Of a stretch of 64,000 nt of DNA, positions 47,847 through 55,893 are shown piece by piece. Origin of the DNA: Fuerstiella sp. (GTDB taxonomy: Bacteria; Planctomycetota; Planctomycetia; Planctomycetales; Planctomycetaceae); NCBI GenBank assembly GCA_022843805.1, contig JALHMY010000025.1, positions 35,476 through 99,475 of the forward strand. The letters are read 5' to 3'. Both the position numbers and the translations under genes were made by a program. The notes below the pieces were generated by a model, which had not been told where the DNA came from, did no database searches, and was given only the letters and a program-made list of their open reading frames with translations. Position 1 is the first letter of the stretch. Each line of letters opens with the position of its first letter.

Positions 47847-50069
47847 TTCCTGAAAGACAGCTCCGGCAACGGCTTCATGAACGTTACGGCTTCGAGTCTC
47901 TGCCAGTTGTCGAGCAGTGGCGATCGAAGTGTCCAGAACCATGCGGAGATCAACAACCCATGGTCCTTCGGCTGGCATTACGAACTCCCAGTGCGGTACC
48001 ACACAAACACTCTGGTGAACGGCTTCAAATCCGCCTTCAGACTGGCTGATCGTTTCAATCGGAATCGTCCAGAGTCCACCCGGGCGCGACATTTCTACGG
48101 CCACATCAAGACCCAGCCATTCATCAACCAGGCTCAGGCGGTCCACTCCGACCAGATCGAGCGATTTGTCGAGTGTTCCCAGCCGGATGCCGGACGCATC
48201 GTAAAAATAGCGATCGTCTGCATTGCCGGGCATGGCGGCAAAGTTCAGCTCCACTGCAAAATGGAGTGGCACATTCCTCGGGAAATCCGACAGCTGATAT
48301 TGAATGAGCAACTCGCTGGGACGATCTGCTGACAACACCACGATCTTGCGGATCTCGCCCGTCAGACCACTGATGCTTCCCTTCCTCCTCATCTCCACAG
48401 CGACTCGTAAGTCGCTCCTTCGAATCGATGCTTCGTACGTTCCCGTTTCAAAATCGCCCAGAATTCCCTCACCCTTTTTGAATTCCTGCAACGACAACTG
48501 CGGCTGAAGGAAGTGATCCACCAGACTTTTTCGAGGCCACTTATCGTAGACAATGCGTTTGTCCAGATCTGGCTGTTTGAATTTGACGGTCTCCTGAATG
48601 CTGGCCAGTTTTTCCGTCGAAGCAGAACCCTGTGGATTCACAGAGTTAAGAATCGTCTGGTGGTAAGCTTCCGGGCGGCGATTCAGAGTGGCTAACAGAT
48701 TGATTCCCGTATTGCGAATATCCAGCTCGTACAAATGTCCGCCCCGGGCCGGTGCCAGCCACGCAATTACTCGATGATTGGCCAGCCGAATCTCCTGGCG
48801 AGCATCCATGTCGAAGTCTGCTGCAGTCACTTCAACTCTCGGTTCCGTCCGACCGGCCGCTTCATCAATTAAATTGTCGGCCGCAATCAGTTCGCGATAA
48901 ACTGCGTTGCGAAGATGTGGAAGATAGAGTCCACCGAATGCTCCATGCCAGAAACTGCAGTTGCACTGCCCGCGATAGAGATGCAGCCGAGCTTCCTCCA
49001 GCAGTTCCCGCGAATCCTCGCTGAGACCCTTATCTGCCAGCCCCGCAGCCACCTTCTGGCTGACATCCATCATGCGGGAGTACATTTCATGACTCTCAGA
49101 ATATCGAGACCTGAAATTGCGCCAGAAACCTCCGCGCGTATAACGGATCAGCTGTTTGAATCGGGGATCCTCGTGCTGAGTGTTTGTCAGCGTGACAAAT
49201 TCGCGCTGCGTCTCCGCAGGCAGAACCCATTCAGTCATTTCACGATAGCTGGCATCCGGCAAATAACATCGGCCGATCGGCGCAACGTGATCGATCGCCT
49301 CCGCAGGCGTTGTCACCTTAATCCAGGAATCCGCCTCGCGCAGCGCGTCGAGGAACCTGCGCAGCCAGCGATCTTCATAGACGTGCTTATGCGTTTCAGG
49401 CCACGAGCCGAATTTTTCGCCATCGTCCCCAAACAACACGATCGGTGTTCCCGGCTGATCTGCAGCTTCCCTCAAAAATTCTATGCACTGCGCCGGCTCA
49501 CTGAACGGAATCAGATATCGCAGTCTTTCATTGCCCGGAAAGACGTTCAGTATTCGCCCTTCATCTTCGGTCACGTAATACCCGTTCAGTTCCGATGGGG
49601 CAATTCCGGCACATTTGAAATGATAGTCATCCAGAATCGTGTACTGAATGCCGGCCGCTGAAATGTCACCCGCAAATGACTGTTCCCAAACACGCTCCGG
49701 CAACCACATGCCTCGTACGGTTGTATGAAACAGCTGATTCAAATGCTCTGTGAAGGTTTTGATCTGCCCAATGCGGTCTCGACGAGGAATGTTGGCGAGG
49801 ATTGGCTCATAAAACGCTCCGCCGATAATCTCCACCTGCCGACACGCCACCATCTGTCTCAGTCGATCGATATACTCCGGATGATGCTTCTCCAGCCACT
49901 CCAGAAGACTTCCGGATGTGTGCAGTGAAAACGGTATCTCCGGGTAATCCTGCATCACGTCCAGAAACGGCAGGTAACTGTCGCGGTATGCCTGTTCAAA
50001 CACCCCATCAAAATTTCCAATGGGCTGGTGATTGTGAAATGCCAGAATAAGCCGTACCGAACCCGCCAT
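47841..50069 (-). CDS. GH57 glucanotransferase/alpha-amylase-type enzyme
   Basis: This 742-aa cytoplasmic protein is a family GH57 member. It has region 1 HNHQP at 12-16, WLPERVWE with likely nucleophile E125, and the region-4 stretch LFGDDGEKFG whose Asp near 215 is the probable acid/base. Its C-terminal half contains the beta-sheet domain (KGSISGLTGEIRKIVVLSADRPSELLIQYQLSDFP) of the 4-alpha-glucanotransferase/amylase subgroup, including DUF1925/1926-like modules. It probably rearranges or degrades alpha-1,4-glucans such as glycogen. No signal peptide is present. It is near the end of a minus-strand run without obvious operon partners. Confidence 0.9.
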   Translation of the reverse strand: MAGSVRLILAFHNHQPIGNFDGVFEQAYRDSYLPFLDVMQDYPEIPFSLHTSGSLLEWLEKHHPEYIDRLRQMVACRQVEIIGGAFYEPILANIPRRDRIGQIKTFTEHLNQLFHTTVRGMWLPERVWEQSFAGDISAAGIQYTILDDYHFKCAGIAPSELNGYYVTEDEGRILNVFPGNERLRYLIPFSEPAQCIEFLREAADQPGTPIVLFGDDGEKFGSWPETHKHVYEDRWLRRFLDALREADSWIKVTTPAEAIDHVAPIGRCYLPDASYREMTEWVLPAETQREFVTLTNTQHEDPRFKQLIRYTRGGFWRNFRSRYSESHEMYSRMMDVSQKVAAGLADKGLSEDSRELLEEARLHLYRGQCNCSFWHGAFGGLYLPHLRNAVYRELIAADNLIDEAAGRTEPRVEVTAADFDMDARQEIRLANHRVIAWLAPARGGHLYELDIRNTGINLLATLNRRPEAYHQTILNSVNPQGSASTEKLASIQETVKFKQPDLDKRIVYDKWPRKSLVDHFLQPQLSLQEFKKGEGILGDFETGTYEASIRRSDLRVAVEMRRKGSISGLTGEIRKIVVLSADRPSELLIQYQLSDFPRNVPLHFAVELNFAAMPGNADDRYFYDASGIRLGTLDKSLDLVGVDRLSLVDEWLGLDVAVEMSRPGGLWTIPIETISQSEGGFEAVHQSVCVVPHWEFVMPAEGPWVVDLRMVLDTSIATARQLAETRSRNVHEAVAGAVFQEQ

Positions 50070-50284
50070 CGAAAAACTCCGCCGTCACAGACCAACACCC
50101 GAATTGCTGTCACTCGCCACGTTCGCACCGCTGTCGAAGGATATATCAGATTGCCGAATTATGGCGAGGTCATCAATTGATCGGATAACGGCGATTTTGA
50201 GATCCGGAGGACTGCGATTCTGTTCTCTGTATATTAGTTACATCAAAAACACATGCCGCAGATGCTCCACATATCCCATTTGCC

Positions 50285-50728
50285 CTATGTTTTGTGGCTT
50301 GCATCAGGCGGGGTTTGCGTGAGATTGGCAGTATGGGTGGAAGTGGGAACCGTTGTGCCGCAGCTCGCCAGCACAAACACTTCCGGGCGTCGCAGCCCCA
50401 AACCAATCCAAACCACGATCCCAATCAGAATTGGCATGAAAAACGGATCTCCAACCCGGACGTGAGTTGCGGTCGCTCCGCCGAGGTATCCGGTCAGGAG
50501 GATCGCCCCCAAAAATGCGGTCCTTGGAATCAGAAACAGCAGCGAGATGACGATTTCCACCACTCCAATTTTCGTGATCAGTTCGGGGGAATATCCGATG
50601 TGTTCGAACATCTTGTCCTTGCCTTCCCATTCAGCAAATTTTCCCATGGCGCTGGGGCCAATGAGAAAGGCTGCAGTCAGGCTACTCAATATCCATCCGG
50701 CAATTCGCTGAGCTTTTGATCCGAGCAT
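50285..50728 (-). CDS. DoxX-like integral membrane protein
   Basis: This 147-aa protein has four hydrophobic segments (GWILSSLTAAFLIG, IGVVEIVISLLFLIP, LGAILLTGYLGGATATHV, FMPILIGIVVWIGLGL) and the motif KIGVVEIVISLLFLIPRTAFLGAILLTGYLGGATA that is typical of the DoxX-like family. A soluble, Thr/Pro-rich tail of about 30 residues follows. DoxX relatives are associated with redox or thiosulfate metabolism, but most members, like this one, have no established role. It stands 167 bp downstream of the ATPase gene in the same orientation. Confidence 0.8.
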   Translation of the reverse strand: MLGSKAQRIAGWILSSLTAAFLIGPSAMGKFAEWEGKDKMFEHIGYSPELITKIGVVEIVISLLFLIPRTAFLGAILLTGYLGGATATHVRVGDPFFMPILIGIVVWIGLGLRRPEVFVLASCGTTVPTSTHTANLTQTPPDASHKT

Positions 50729-50895
50729 CTTCTTTTCCCGGTTTGCTGTGGGGTTGATAGATAGAAAGTCGTCAGGCTGATTTCAACAGCGATTCGTCGT
50801 CCGAGTTCGCGAAGAATCGACACGATTTTCCTGGTTTTTCCACACAGCAGTCGAGGAACGTCTGACAAAATTCATCAGTGACCTGTGCATCCCAG

Positions 50896-52947
50896 CTATT
50901 CCAGGTTCGGACTCGATGGTGGTCTTAATTCTTTTTCGCCTGGCGAAATCTCCACCAAACACCGGAGCAGCGCAATCGAATACAGTCGTTTACAGCGATG
51001 ATGGGATTCCCACACGTCGACTTCCGACAGAGATACCTGAGCGTCTCGCTGCGTCCGGCGAGTCAGGTCTCCCGCCCGTGCAAGCCCGGCGATGCTTTCC
51101 AGTGCCTCCAGCCGCGAATACTGGTCAAATGCCAGATACTCAAGATGGAACGGGCCTGGATGAGCGAGAAGTTGTTCAAGGACTGCCTGCCCCGCCGCTC
51201 CGGGCTTCAATGGCAGGCGGGCATCAATCACCAGAATTACCTGGTCGATGGAATGATTTTCCGTGAGTTCGAAATGGATTCTCTTCAGCATATTTGTCGC
51301 TGCCACGCCCTGAGAAGAGTTCGCAACGACAACCCCCACACGGCGCGGAATTCCAGTGACTGGCTGTTGCTGCAGCACCGTCAGCTGAAACGGCGGTACC
51401 GGTCCTCCCGTATGCAGATGCCGCTCAACATCCCTTAGCTGACCATAAAGTGTGCTGCGATAAGGTTCCGGCGCATTCAGGCACATTGTCAGAATGTTGA
51501 AGAGCAGTCCGGAAAGGTTTCCGGAATCGGGGGGTAATTGCTCCGGCCGGAGCTGGCGCATCTGAAAATGCTCCGCCAGTTTTTCATTGATGGTCTGATC
51601 CGTTAAAGCTTCCGCTGTTTCAGCAGCCTCATAATTTTCCCGATCGCTCCCTTGTCCGGAGACGCGAGTTCGGGCGGCCTTATCGTCGACACTCCCTTCC
51701 TCACCCCACGCCGCCAGCCAGGATTCAATTCCCTCTCGCTCGATAACCCCGACCTGTCGTTCCCAAAGCCCGCCTGCCCGCCCAATCACATCTCGGGGAC
51801 GAAGATCATTCAGTGGCATGCCGTGAGAGTCATGCAGAATCGAATCGACCTGAACTCGCCCCAGAGGAAAATACTCGTCGTGAATTCTGAGCTTATGGAT
51901 CAGGGGCTGGTCATCAAACGGTTCCCACGAGTGTTGCAGACGCTGCAGAATGAGCATACGCGCTGATTCCGCGTCAATTCCTCCCAGCACCAGCGGGAAC
52001 TGTCGAATGCGGTCGTCCCAGCTCGCCTTGCTGACCAGATCGTGAGACGTCCATCGCAGAAAGGTCTCGTCAACACCACTGGTCACGACCAGCAGTCCGG
52101 GACACAAATCCAGCAGCGCATGCACAGTTGCGGACCAGGCCTGAACCTGTTCTTCACTCAATGTATCCACCTGATCAAAACACAGAATAAAGCAGCGGTC
52201 TCTGCAAACAGCAAATTCACTCAGAATCCGGATCACTTCCTTCATCTCTTCCAGCGACAACACTGAACCGTCTTCGGAATTCGATGCGGGGCTCAGGTGC
52301 AGACGCTCCGCTTCATCCGGATCCAGATAATTTCCTGAAAGCCACCGACGCACAAGTGCGGCTTTTCCCGTTGAAGGATGTCCGCTTCTCTGCAACTGAA
52401 TATCCTCAAACAGTTGCCAGAAAATGTCATACACGGTTCCCTGATGATTGCGTTCCTCAAGGAAACGGCGATACATCCGTTCGCACTGCTTCATCGTCGG
52501 CGCTCGGTCCGGCGAATATCGAGCGATCGCGCGAGCCGCGACGATGGAAACCAGCTTGAAGAGCCTCGTTCGCCACGGGGCCGTTGAAAAGTCCCGACTC
52601 AGGGTACTAATGCAGGTGCGCAAAATGGTTCGCAGGATATCTGAAGGCCCCGCCTGCAGATTCAGCAAATAGACAAACGGATACTTTTCCGAACGAGCCC
52701 AGTGTCCAAATCGAGCCAGCAGGTGGCTCTTGCCAATTCCCGGAGGTCCGGTAACAAGCACACCGCGACCATGTTCTCCGTGAACCGCTTTGACAGCATG
52801 AAGCCTGAGCGAATCGAATTCCGACTGATTGATCTGCGGAATATTCGTCGCCAGCTGATCAACCTGTGTGACTCGATTGTCGTCAAATGGATTGGCCAGC
52901 CGCATGTGCTCTTCAAATACGTCCAGGGATTCCTCGGATCGCAACAT
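50896..52947 (-). CDS. AAA/STAND-like ATPase of a putative two-gene system
   Basis: This 683-aa protein has a P-loop GPPGIGKS (67-74) with helical context (RGVLVTGPPGIGKSHLLARFGHWA). A Walker B-like ILCFDQVD follows at 254-261, then a sensor-like VVTSGVD. The N-terminal 50 residues are a short helical lead, and the C-terminal 200 residues form a separate alpha/beta part. It lacks a membrane helix, DNA-binding or nuclease motifs. ATPases with this layout occur as the moving part of several defence and replication systems, but I cannot tie it to a named family. The gene upstream in the same orientation (609 aa) is separated from it by about 860 bp of repeat-rich debris and may be its original partner. 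Confidence 0.75.
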   Translation of the reverse strand: MLRSEESLDVFEEHMRLANPFDDNRVTQVDQLATNIPQINQSEFDSLRLHAVKAVHGEHGRGVLVTGPPGIGKSHLLARFGHWARSEKYPFVYLLNLQAGPSDILRTILRTCISTLSRDFSTAPWRTRLFKLVSIVAARAIARYSPDRAPTMKQCERMYRRFLEERNHQGTVYDIFWQLFEDIQLQRSGHPSTGKAALVRRWLSGNYLDPDEAERLHLSPASNSEDGSVLSLEEMKEVIRILSEFAVCRDRCFILCFDQVDTLSEEQVQAWSATVHALLDLCPGLLVVTSGVDETFLRWTSHDLVSKASWDDRIRQFPLVLGGIDAESARMLILQRLQHSWEPFDDQPLIHKLRIHDEYFPLGRVQVDSILHDSHGMPLNDLRPRDVIGRAGGLWERQVGVIEREGIESWLAAWGEEGSVDDKAARTRVSGQGSDRENYEAAETAEALTDQTINEKLAEHFQMRQLRPEQLPPDSGNLSGLLFNILTMCLNAPEPYRSTLYGQLRDVERHLHTGGPVPPFQLTVLQQQPVTGIPRRVGVVVANSSQGVAATNMLKRIHFELTENHSIDQVILVIDARLPLKPGAAGQAVLEQLLAHPGPFHLEYLAFDQYSRLEALESIAGLARAGDLTRRTQRDAQVSLSEVDVWESHHRCKRLYSIALLRCLVEISPGEKELRPPSSPNLE

Positions 52948-53161
52948 TAATGAACCTCACAAACGAAACAAAAACGCTTTTCCGTGACAAACTGCTGGCG
53001 TTAAGTGGCGATCGCCATGTTCGTCCGGGGCAGCTGTATTGTTCCCTGTGCCGACAGCTTAGTCAAAGCGGGAGGTTTGGGGTTCCTGCGAAAAACTGCA
53101 AAACCCGTCGTTTGAAGCGATCTAAGTGCTTTGCCAGGCTTTGAATTTCGGGGTAGTGGAC

Positions 53162-53199
53162 CTTGCTAAAGGTCCTGCAGCCAGGGGACCTTTAGCAAG
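53162..53199. repeat. Perfect 14-bp inverted repeat hairpin
   Basis: CTTGCTAAAGGTCC (53162-53175) and GGACCTTTAGCAAG (53186-53199) are exact reverse complements around a ten-base loop. It lies between the ATPase gene and the four-helix-bundle remnant. It has no T-tract on either side, so it is more probably a repetitive palindrome than a terminator. Confidence 0.75.
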
Positions 53200-53210
53200 A
53201 ACGACTGAAA

Positions 53211-53639
53211 TCACCGCGGCCACCGGGTAAGATTTTCCACCAGGCTTGACCCGACCGGCGGCTCCGGTGGATTTCTTTGTTCTGGCATTTCTTCGTACTC
53301 GTACTCAGCATCGCGGTACTCGTACTCGTACTCGATCGAACCCTCCGACGCGGCCTCGGTCCGTTGAATCAATCGCGTGAGCGTCGAAAAAATACGTTTG
53401 AGATCGGACTTGCCACGACGGTTCGATCCTACATCAATTGCATCGCAGACGACAAGCACGTCGTGGATCGAAGCACATTCCAGTGCCGATCCTCGTGCTA
53501 TTTCAAAGAAGCTGTTTGAATCAAACAAAACCGGTTCACTGACAAATGAGGTGCGTTTACCAGAGAATTTGATCCTCGATTCCCTTCCTTCACCGAGTAC
53601 GGAAACGCGATGTACATCATGTATCGTCGACGCATTTTT
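53211..53639 (-). pseudogene. Remnant of a four-helix-bundle protein gene
   Basis: The frame runs from a stop at 53640 to the TGA at 53211. Its second half reads FFEIARGSALECASIHDVLVVCDAIDVGSNRRGK...LTRLIQRTEA. That matches the C-terminal half of the four-helix-bundle family (the 23S rRNA-intervening-sequence type), ending in a Glu/Tyr-rich tail (EYEYEYRDAEYEYEEMPE). Normal members are about 120 aa. The preceding about 40 residues (KNASTIHDVHRVSVLGEG...) do not resemble the missing first two helices, so the 5' end appears replaced. Only a TTG could start it near 53528. It is probably not functional. The adjacent 18-bp inverted repeat at 53642 may have caused the loss. Confidence 0.55.
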
Positions 53640-53641
53640 TT

Positions 53642-53725
53642 ACCACAGATGACACAGATGGCCACAGATAAAAAGCACAAGCGCAAACGCCCCTGCCATC
53701 TGTGAAAATCTGTGCTATCTGTGGT
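53642..53725. repeat. ACCACAGAT-type palindromic repeat, copy 1
   Basis: The arms ACCACAGATGACACAGAT (53642-53659) and ATCTGTGCTATCTGTGGT (53708-53725) match with two mismatches in eighteen. The interior carries GATAAAAAGCACAAGCG. A similar unit is at 63312-63381. Such units are a dispersed planctomycete-type repeat family, inferred from the second copy here and from general familiarity. Confidence 0.75.
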
Positions 53726-53808
53726 TTAATGAGCTCTGTGTTTTGCCCTTTGACATTAAACCACAAAATCTGCGGGGGCCGCGGCCACACAGTTTTTGTC
53801 AGGGATTC

Positions 53809-55638
53809 TTAAGAAGTGCGACGGCGCACCAGCAAGTGCGGGACGTTGTCGATGACAAGACATGCATCCCGCTCGGCGTCGGTCAGCGGATAACGGCCTT
53901 CGACAACACTCAGCGAATACCGTCCGCTGCGTCGCAGGGCGATCAGTCCGTCGTCCACAACTTCCCTCGCGTAATCGGACAGCACGGGGCGCAAATCCGC
54001 CAGACTAACGCAACCGGGCAGTCGGGATTTTTCGCTCAGTCGCTCGAATGCTGAGTCAAAATCCGACTGGAACTGTGTCCTGTCTGCTGATACTTCTGCT
54101 TTCTGTTTAGACTCTTTCGTCCTCACTCCGGATGTCGTCGAACCCTTCGCTGACGCCTCTGTCCGGGACGCTGCCACGTCGGTTCGGGAACGTTCATCCG
54201 ATTTTTCTTCTGTAACCATGTCCTGCAGTCGGAAGATGAGCCACTTTGAGCCCACCTTCAGTGCTCCAAAACCGGCGGGTAACTTCTTCGCTGAAAGAAA
54301 TCGTTCGATCGCATCGGACACATGAGTCTTGAGTAAAGGATGTAGTCCTTTGGCAGCAGCGAGCTTCTCCGCGGTGACCGCCTGATTCTCAGTTGTCACC
54401 GATCGAGTCACCAGGAGTTCCAGCAACTGCCGAGACTCTGCCAGCAACAGTGAATCCGTATTCAATACCAGCGGTGCTTCGGGAACACCTGGCAGCGACA
54501 TGATCACTCGCGACACAAACGGGTCGATCATGATTGCCTTCTGGATGAGCGGTCCTCGAGCCTGTCCGTCGGCAAGTTCGATCAGCTGTTTCCATTGCAG
54601 CGGGTAGCTTCCATCATTTTTGCTCTTATGTTCCTCAAGGACACTGACCAGCTTTTCCGAGAGTCGCTTTTCAGGGCGGGGAAACCTCAGATCCCACAAC
54701 AGGACATCCGGTTTGGCTTTCGTGCCGCCGGGATACAGGTCTGCAAACGAGAATTTTCGCTGCAGATCGAGGTGCGTTCTCCACACCTCAATCAGCCGAG
54801 TCTGATAATCACGATTCAGCTGCTTCGCGATCGCGGAAAGTTTGACCTCTGGTGAGGTTTCCGTGCAGCAGAGTTTAAGCAGCCGCTTCATCAAACCCTC
54901 GGAACGCACCAGCTTTTCGGTATCAGCCTTCAGTACCAGCCAGCCCTTCTTCAAACTGCCGCGAAGAATGCCAACGGCATCTGCGACGATCGGTTCGGCC
55001 ATTGCCAGTTTCAGCAACGGATCATTTTGCTTAATGCCCAAATGAGACAGAAACTGTTCAACGTCAGCCGGGTAATGCTCTTCGCCATCGTCGCGAAATT
55101 TCTCAAGGCTACTAATCAGATTTCGAGCCAGCGTAACCTCGGGGCGAGGATACCGCTGATCATGCAAAACCAGCTTTCCGCCTTTTCCCTGAGCGGCCGA
55201 CAACCCCGCCGGAAGTTTGCCAGGGTGTTCGGACCACCTGCTTTCGGCCGCCTTTTTGAGAGTTTTGTGGAGGCTTTTGACGAGGTCAGATAACGGCCGC
55301 ACCGGCCGCGACTCACTGCATCCGAATACCGAATGATTTACGAGCCGTTGCAACACAGCACCCGATCCTGCCAGCTGCTCTCCGTCCTCCGCCAGGGCGA
55401 CCGGACTTTCGGCATCTCCTGGCACTGCAGTGATCACTCTCGCTTTTGCCGGCGCCTTCTTTAAAGCCGCCTCGGCCCATTCAGCACTGACTCCCGGCTG
55501 GCCGGCAATCAGTTGATTCCAGGTGAGAAACTGCGTCTCAGTTTCCGTCGACTGTAAAGATCGATGGGCTTCCAGCGTGGCGACCATGCGCGACGCGATT
55601 TCACTGAGTGGATCCGGTGACTTAGCCTTGCGGGCCAT
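53809..55638 (-). CDS. Protein of three tandem ~155-residue modules
   Basis: This 609-aa protein appears to be triplicated. Modules start near residues 10, 170 and 335. Each contains a helix, a loop-rich part with a P.V/V...L core, and an end such as LPAGLSAAQGKGGKLVLHDQRYPRPE or VLLWDLRFPRPE; the third ends in LPAGFGALKVGSKWLIFRLQDM. After a Ser/Thr/Lys-rich linker comes an unrelated C-terminal domain, FDSAFERLSEKSRLPGCVSLADLRPVLSD...IALRRSGRYSLSVVEGRYPLTDAERDACLVIDNVPHLLVRRR. This resembles a winged-helix-like ending I have seen in uncharacterised myxobacterial/planctomycete proteins. No catalytic residues are apparent. It may present repeated DNA- or protein-binding surfaces to the ATPase downstream; this is inference. 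Confidence 0.7.
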   Translation of the reverse strand: MARKAKSPDPLSEIASRMVATLEAHRSLQSTETETQFLTWNQLIAGQPGVSAEWAEAALKKAPAKARVITAVPGDAESPVALAEDGEQLAGSGAVLQRLVNHSVFGCSESRPVRPLSDLVKSLHKTLKKAAESRWSEHPGKLPAGLSAAQGKGGKLVLHDQRYPRPEVTLARNLISSLEKFRDDGEEHYPADVEQFLSHLGIKQNDPLLKLAMAEPIVADAVGILRGSLKKGWLVLKADTEKLVRSEGLMKRLLKLCCTETSPEVKLSAIAKQLNRDYQTRLIEVWRTHLDLQRKFSFADLYPGGTKAKPDVLLWDLRFPRPEKRLSEKLVSVLEEHKSKNDGSYPLQWKQLIELADGQARGPLIQKAIMIDPFVSRVIMSLPGVPEAPLVLNTDSLLLAESRQLLELLVTRSVTTENQAVTAEKLAAAKGLHPLLKTHVSDAIERFLSAKKLPAGFGALKVGSKWLIFRLQDMVTEEKSDERSRTDVAASRTEASAKGSTTSGVRTKESKQKAEVSADRTQFQSDFDSAFERLSEKSRLPGCVSLADLRPVLSDYAREVVDDGLIALRRSGRYSLSVVEGRYPLTDAERDACLVIDNVPHLLVRRRTS

Positions 55639-55893
55639 GAATGCTTACTCCCTGCAGCAAATTCTTTTTCTTCCGTGACTCAACCAGTCAGCGTCAACTC
55701 TGACCTGCGAAACCGGGCCTGCGAAACCGGGCCTGGCCTGCGGCATTGCGACTGAAAGAGTCTTTCAACACCTGCAACGCCTTTGTCCGGCCAACAAATT
55801 TTCTGCAACCCGCTGTCTATTGTTGCAGGGAGTGGCCGGGAATGCAAAATGCGAACAAATGTTTCCCAATGCGGGTACATGGGGCTGGCTGGA

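Larger units (their letters stand above)
52948..53808. other. Intergenic region between ATPase and triplicated-module genes
   Basis: This 860-bp tract contains the ATPase 5' region, the perfect hairpin at 53162, the four-helix-bundle remnant and the ACCACAGAT palindrome, each listed separately. No intact gene was seen. It looks like accumulated mobile or repetitive debris between two genes that share direction. Confidence 0.55.
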
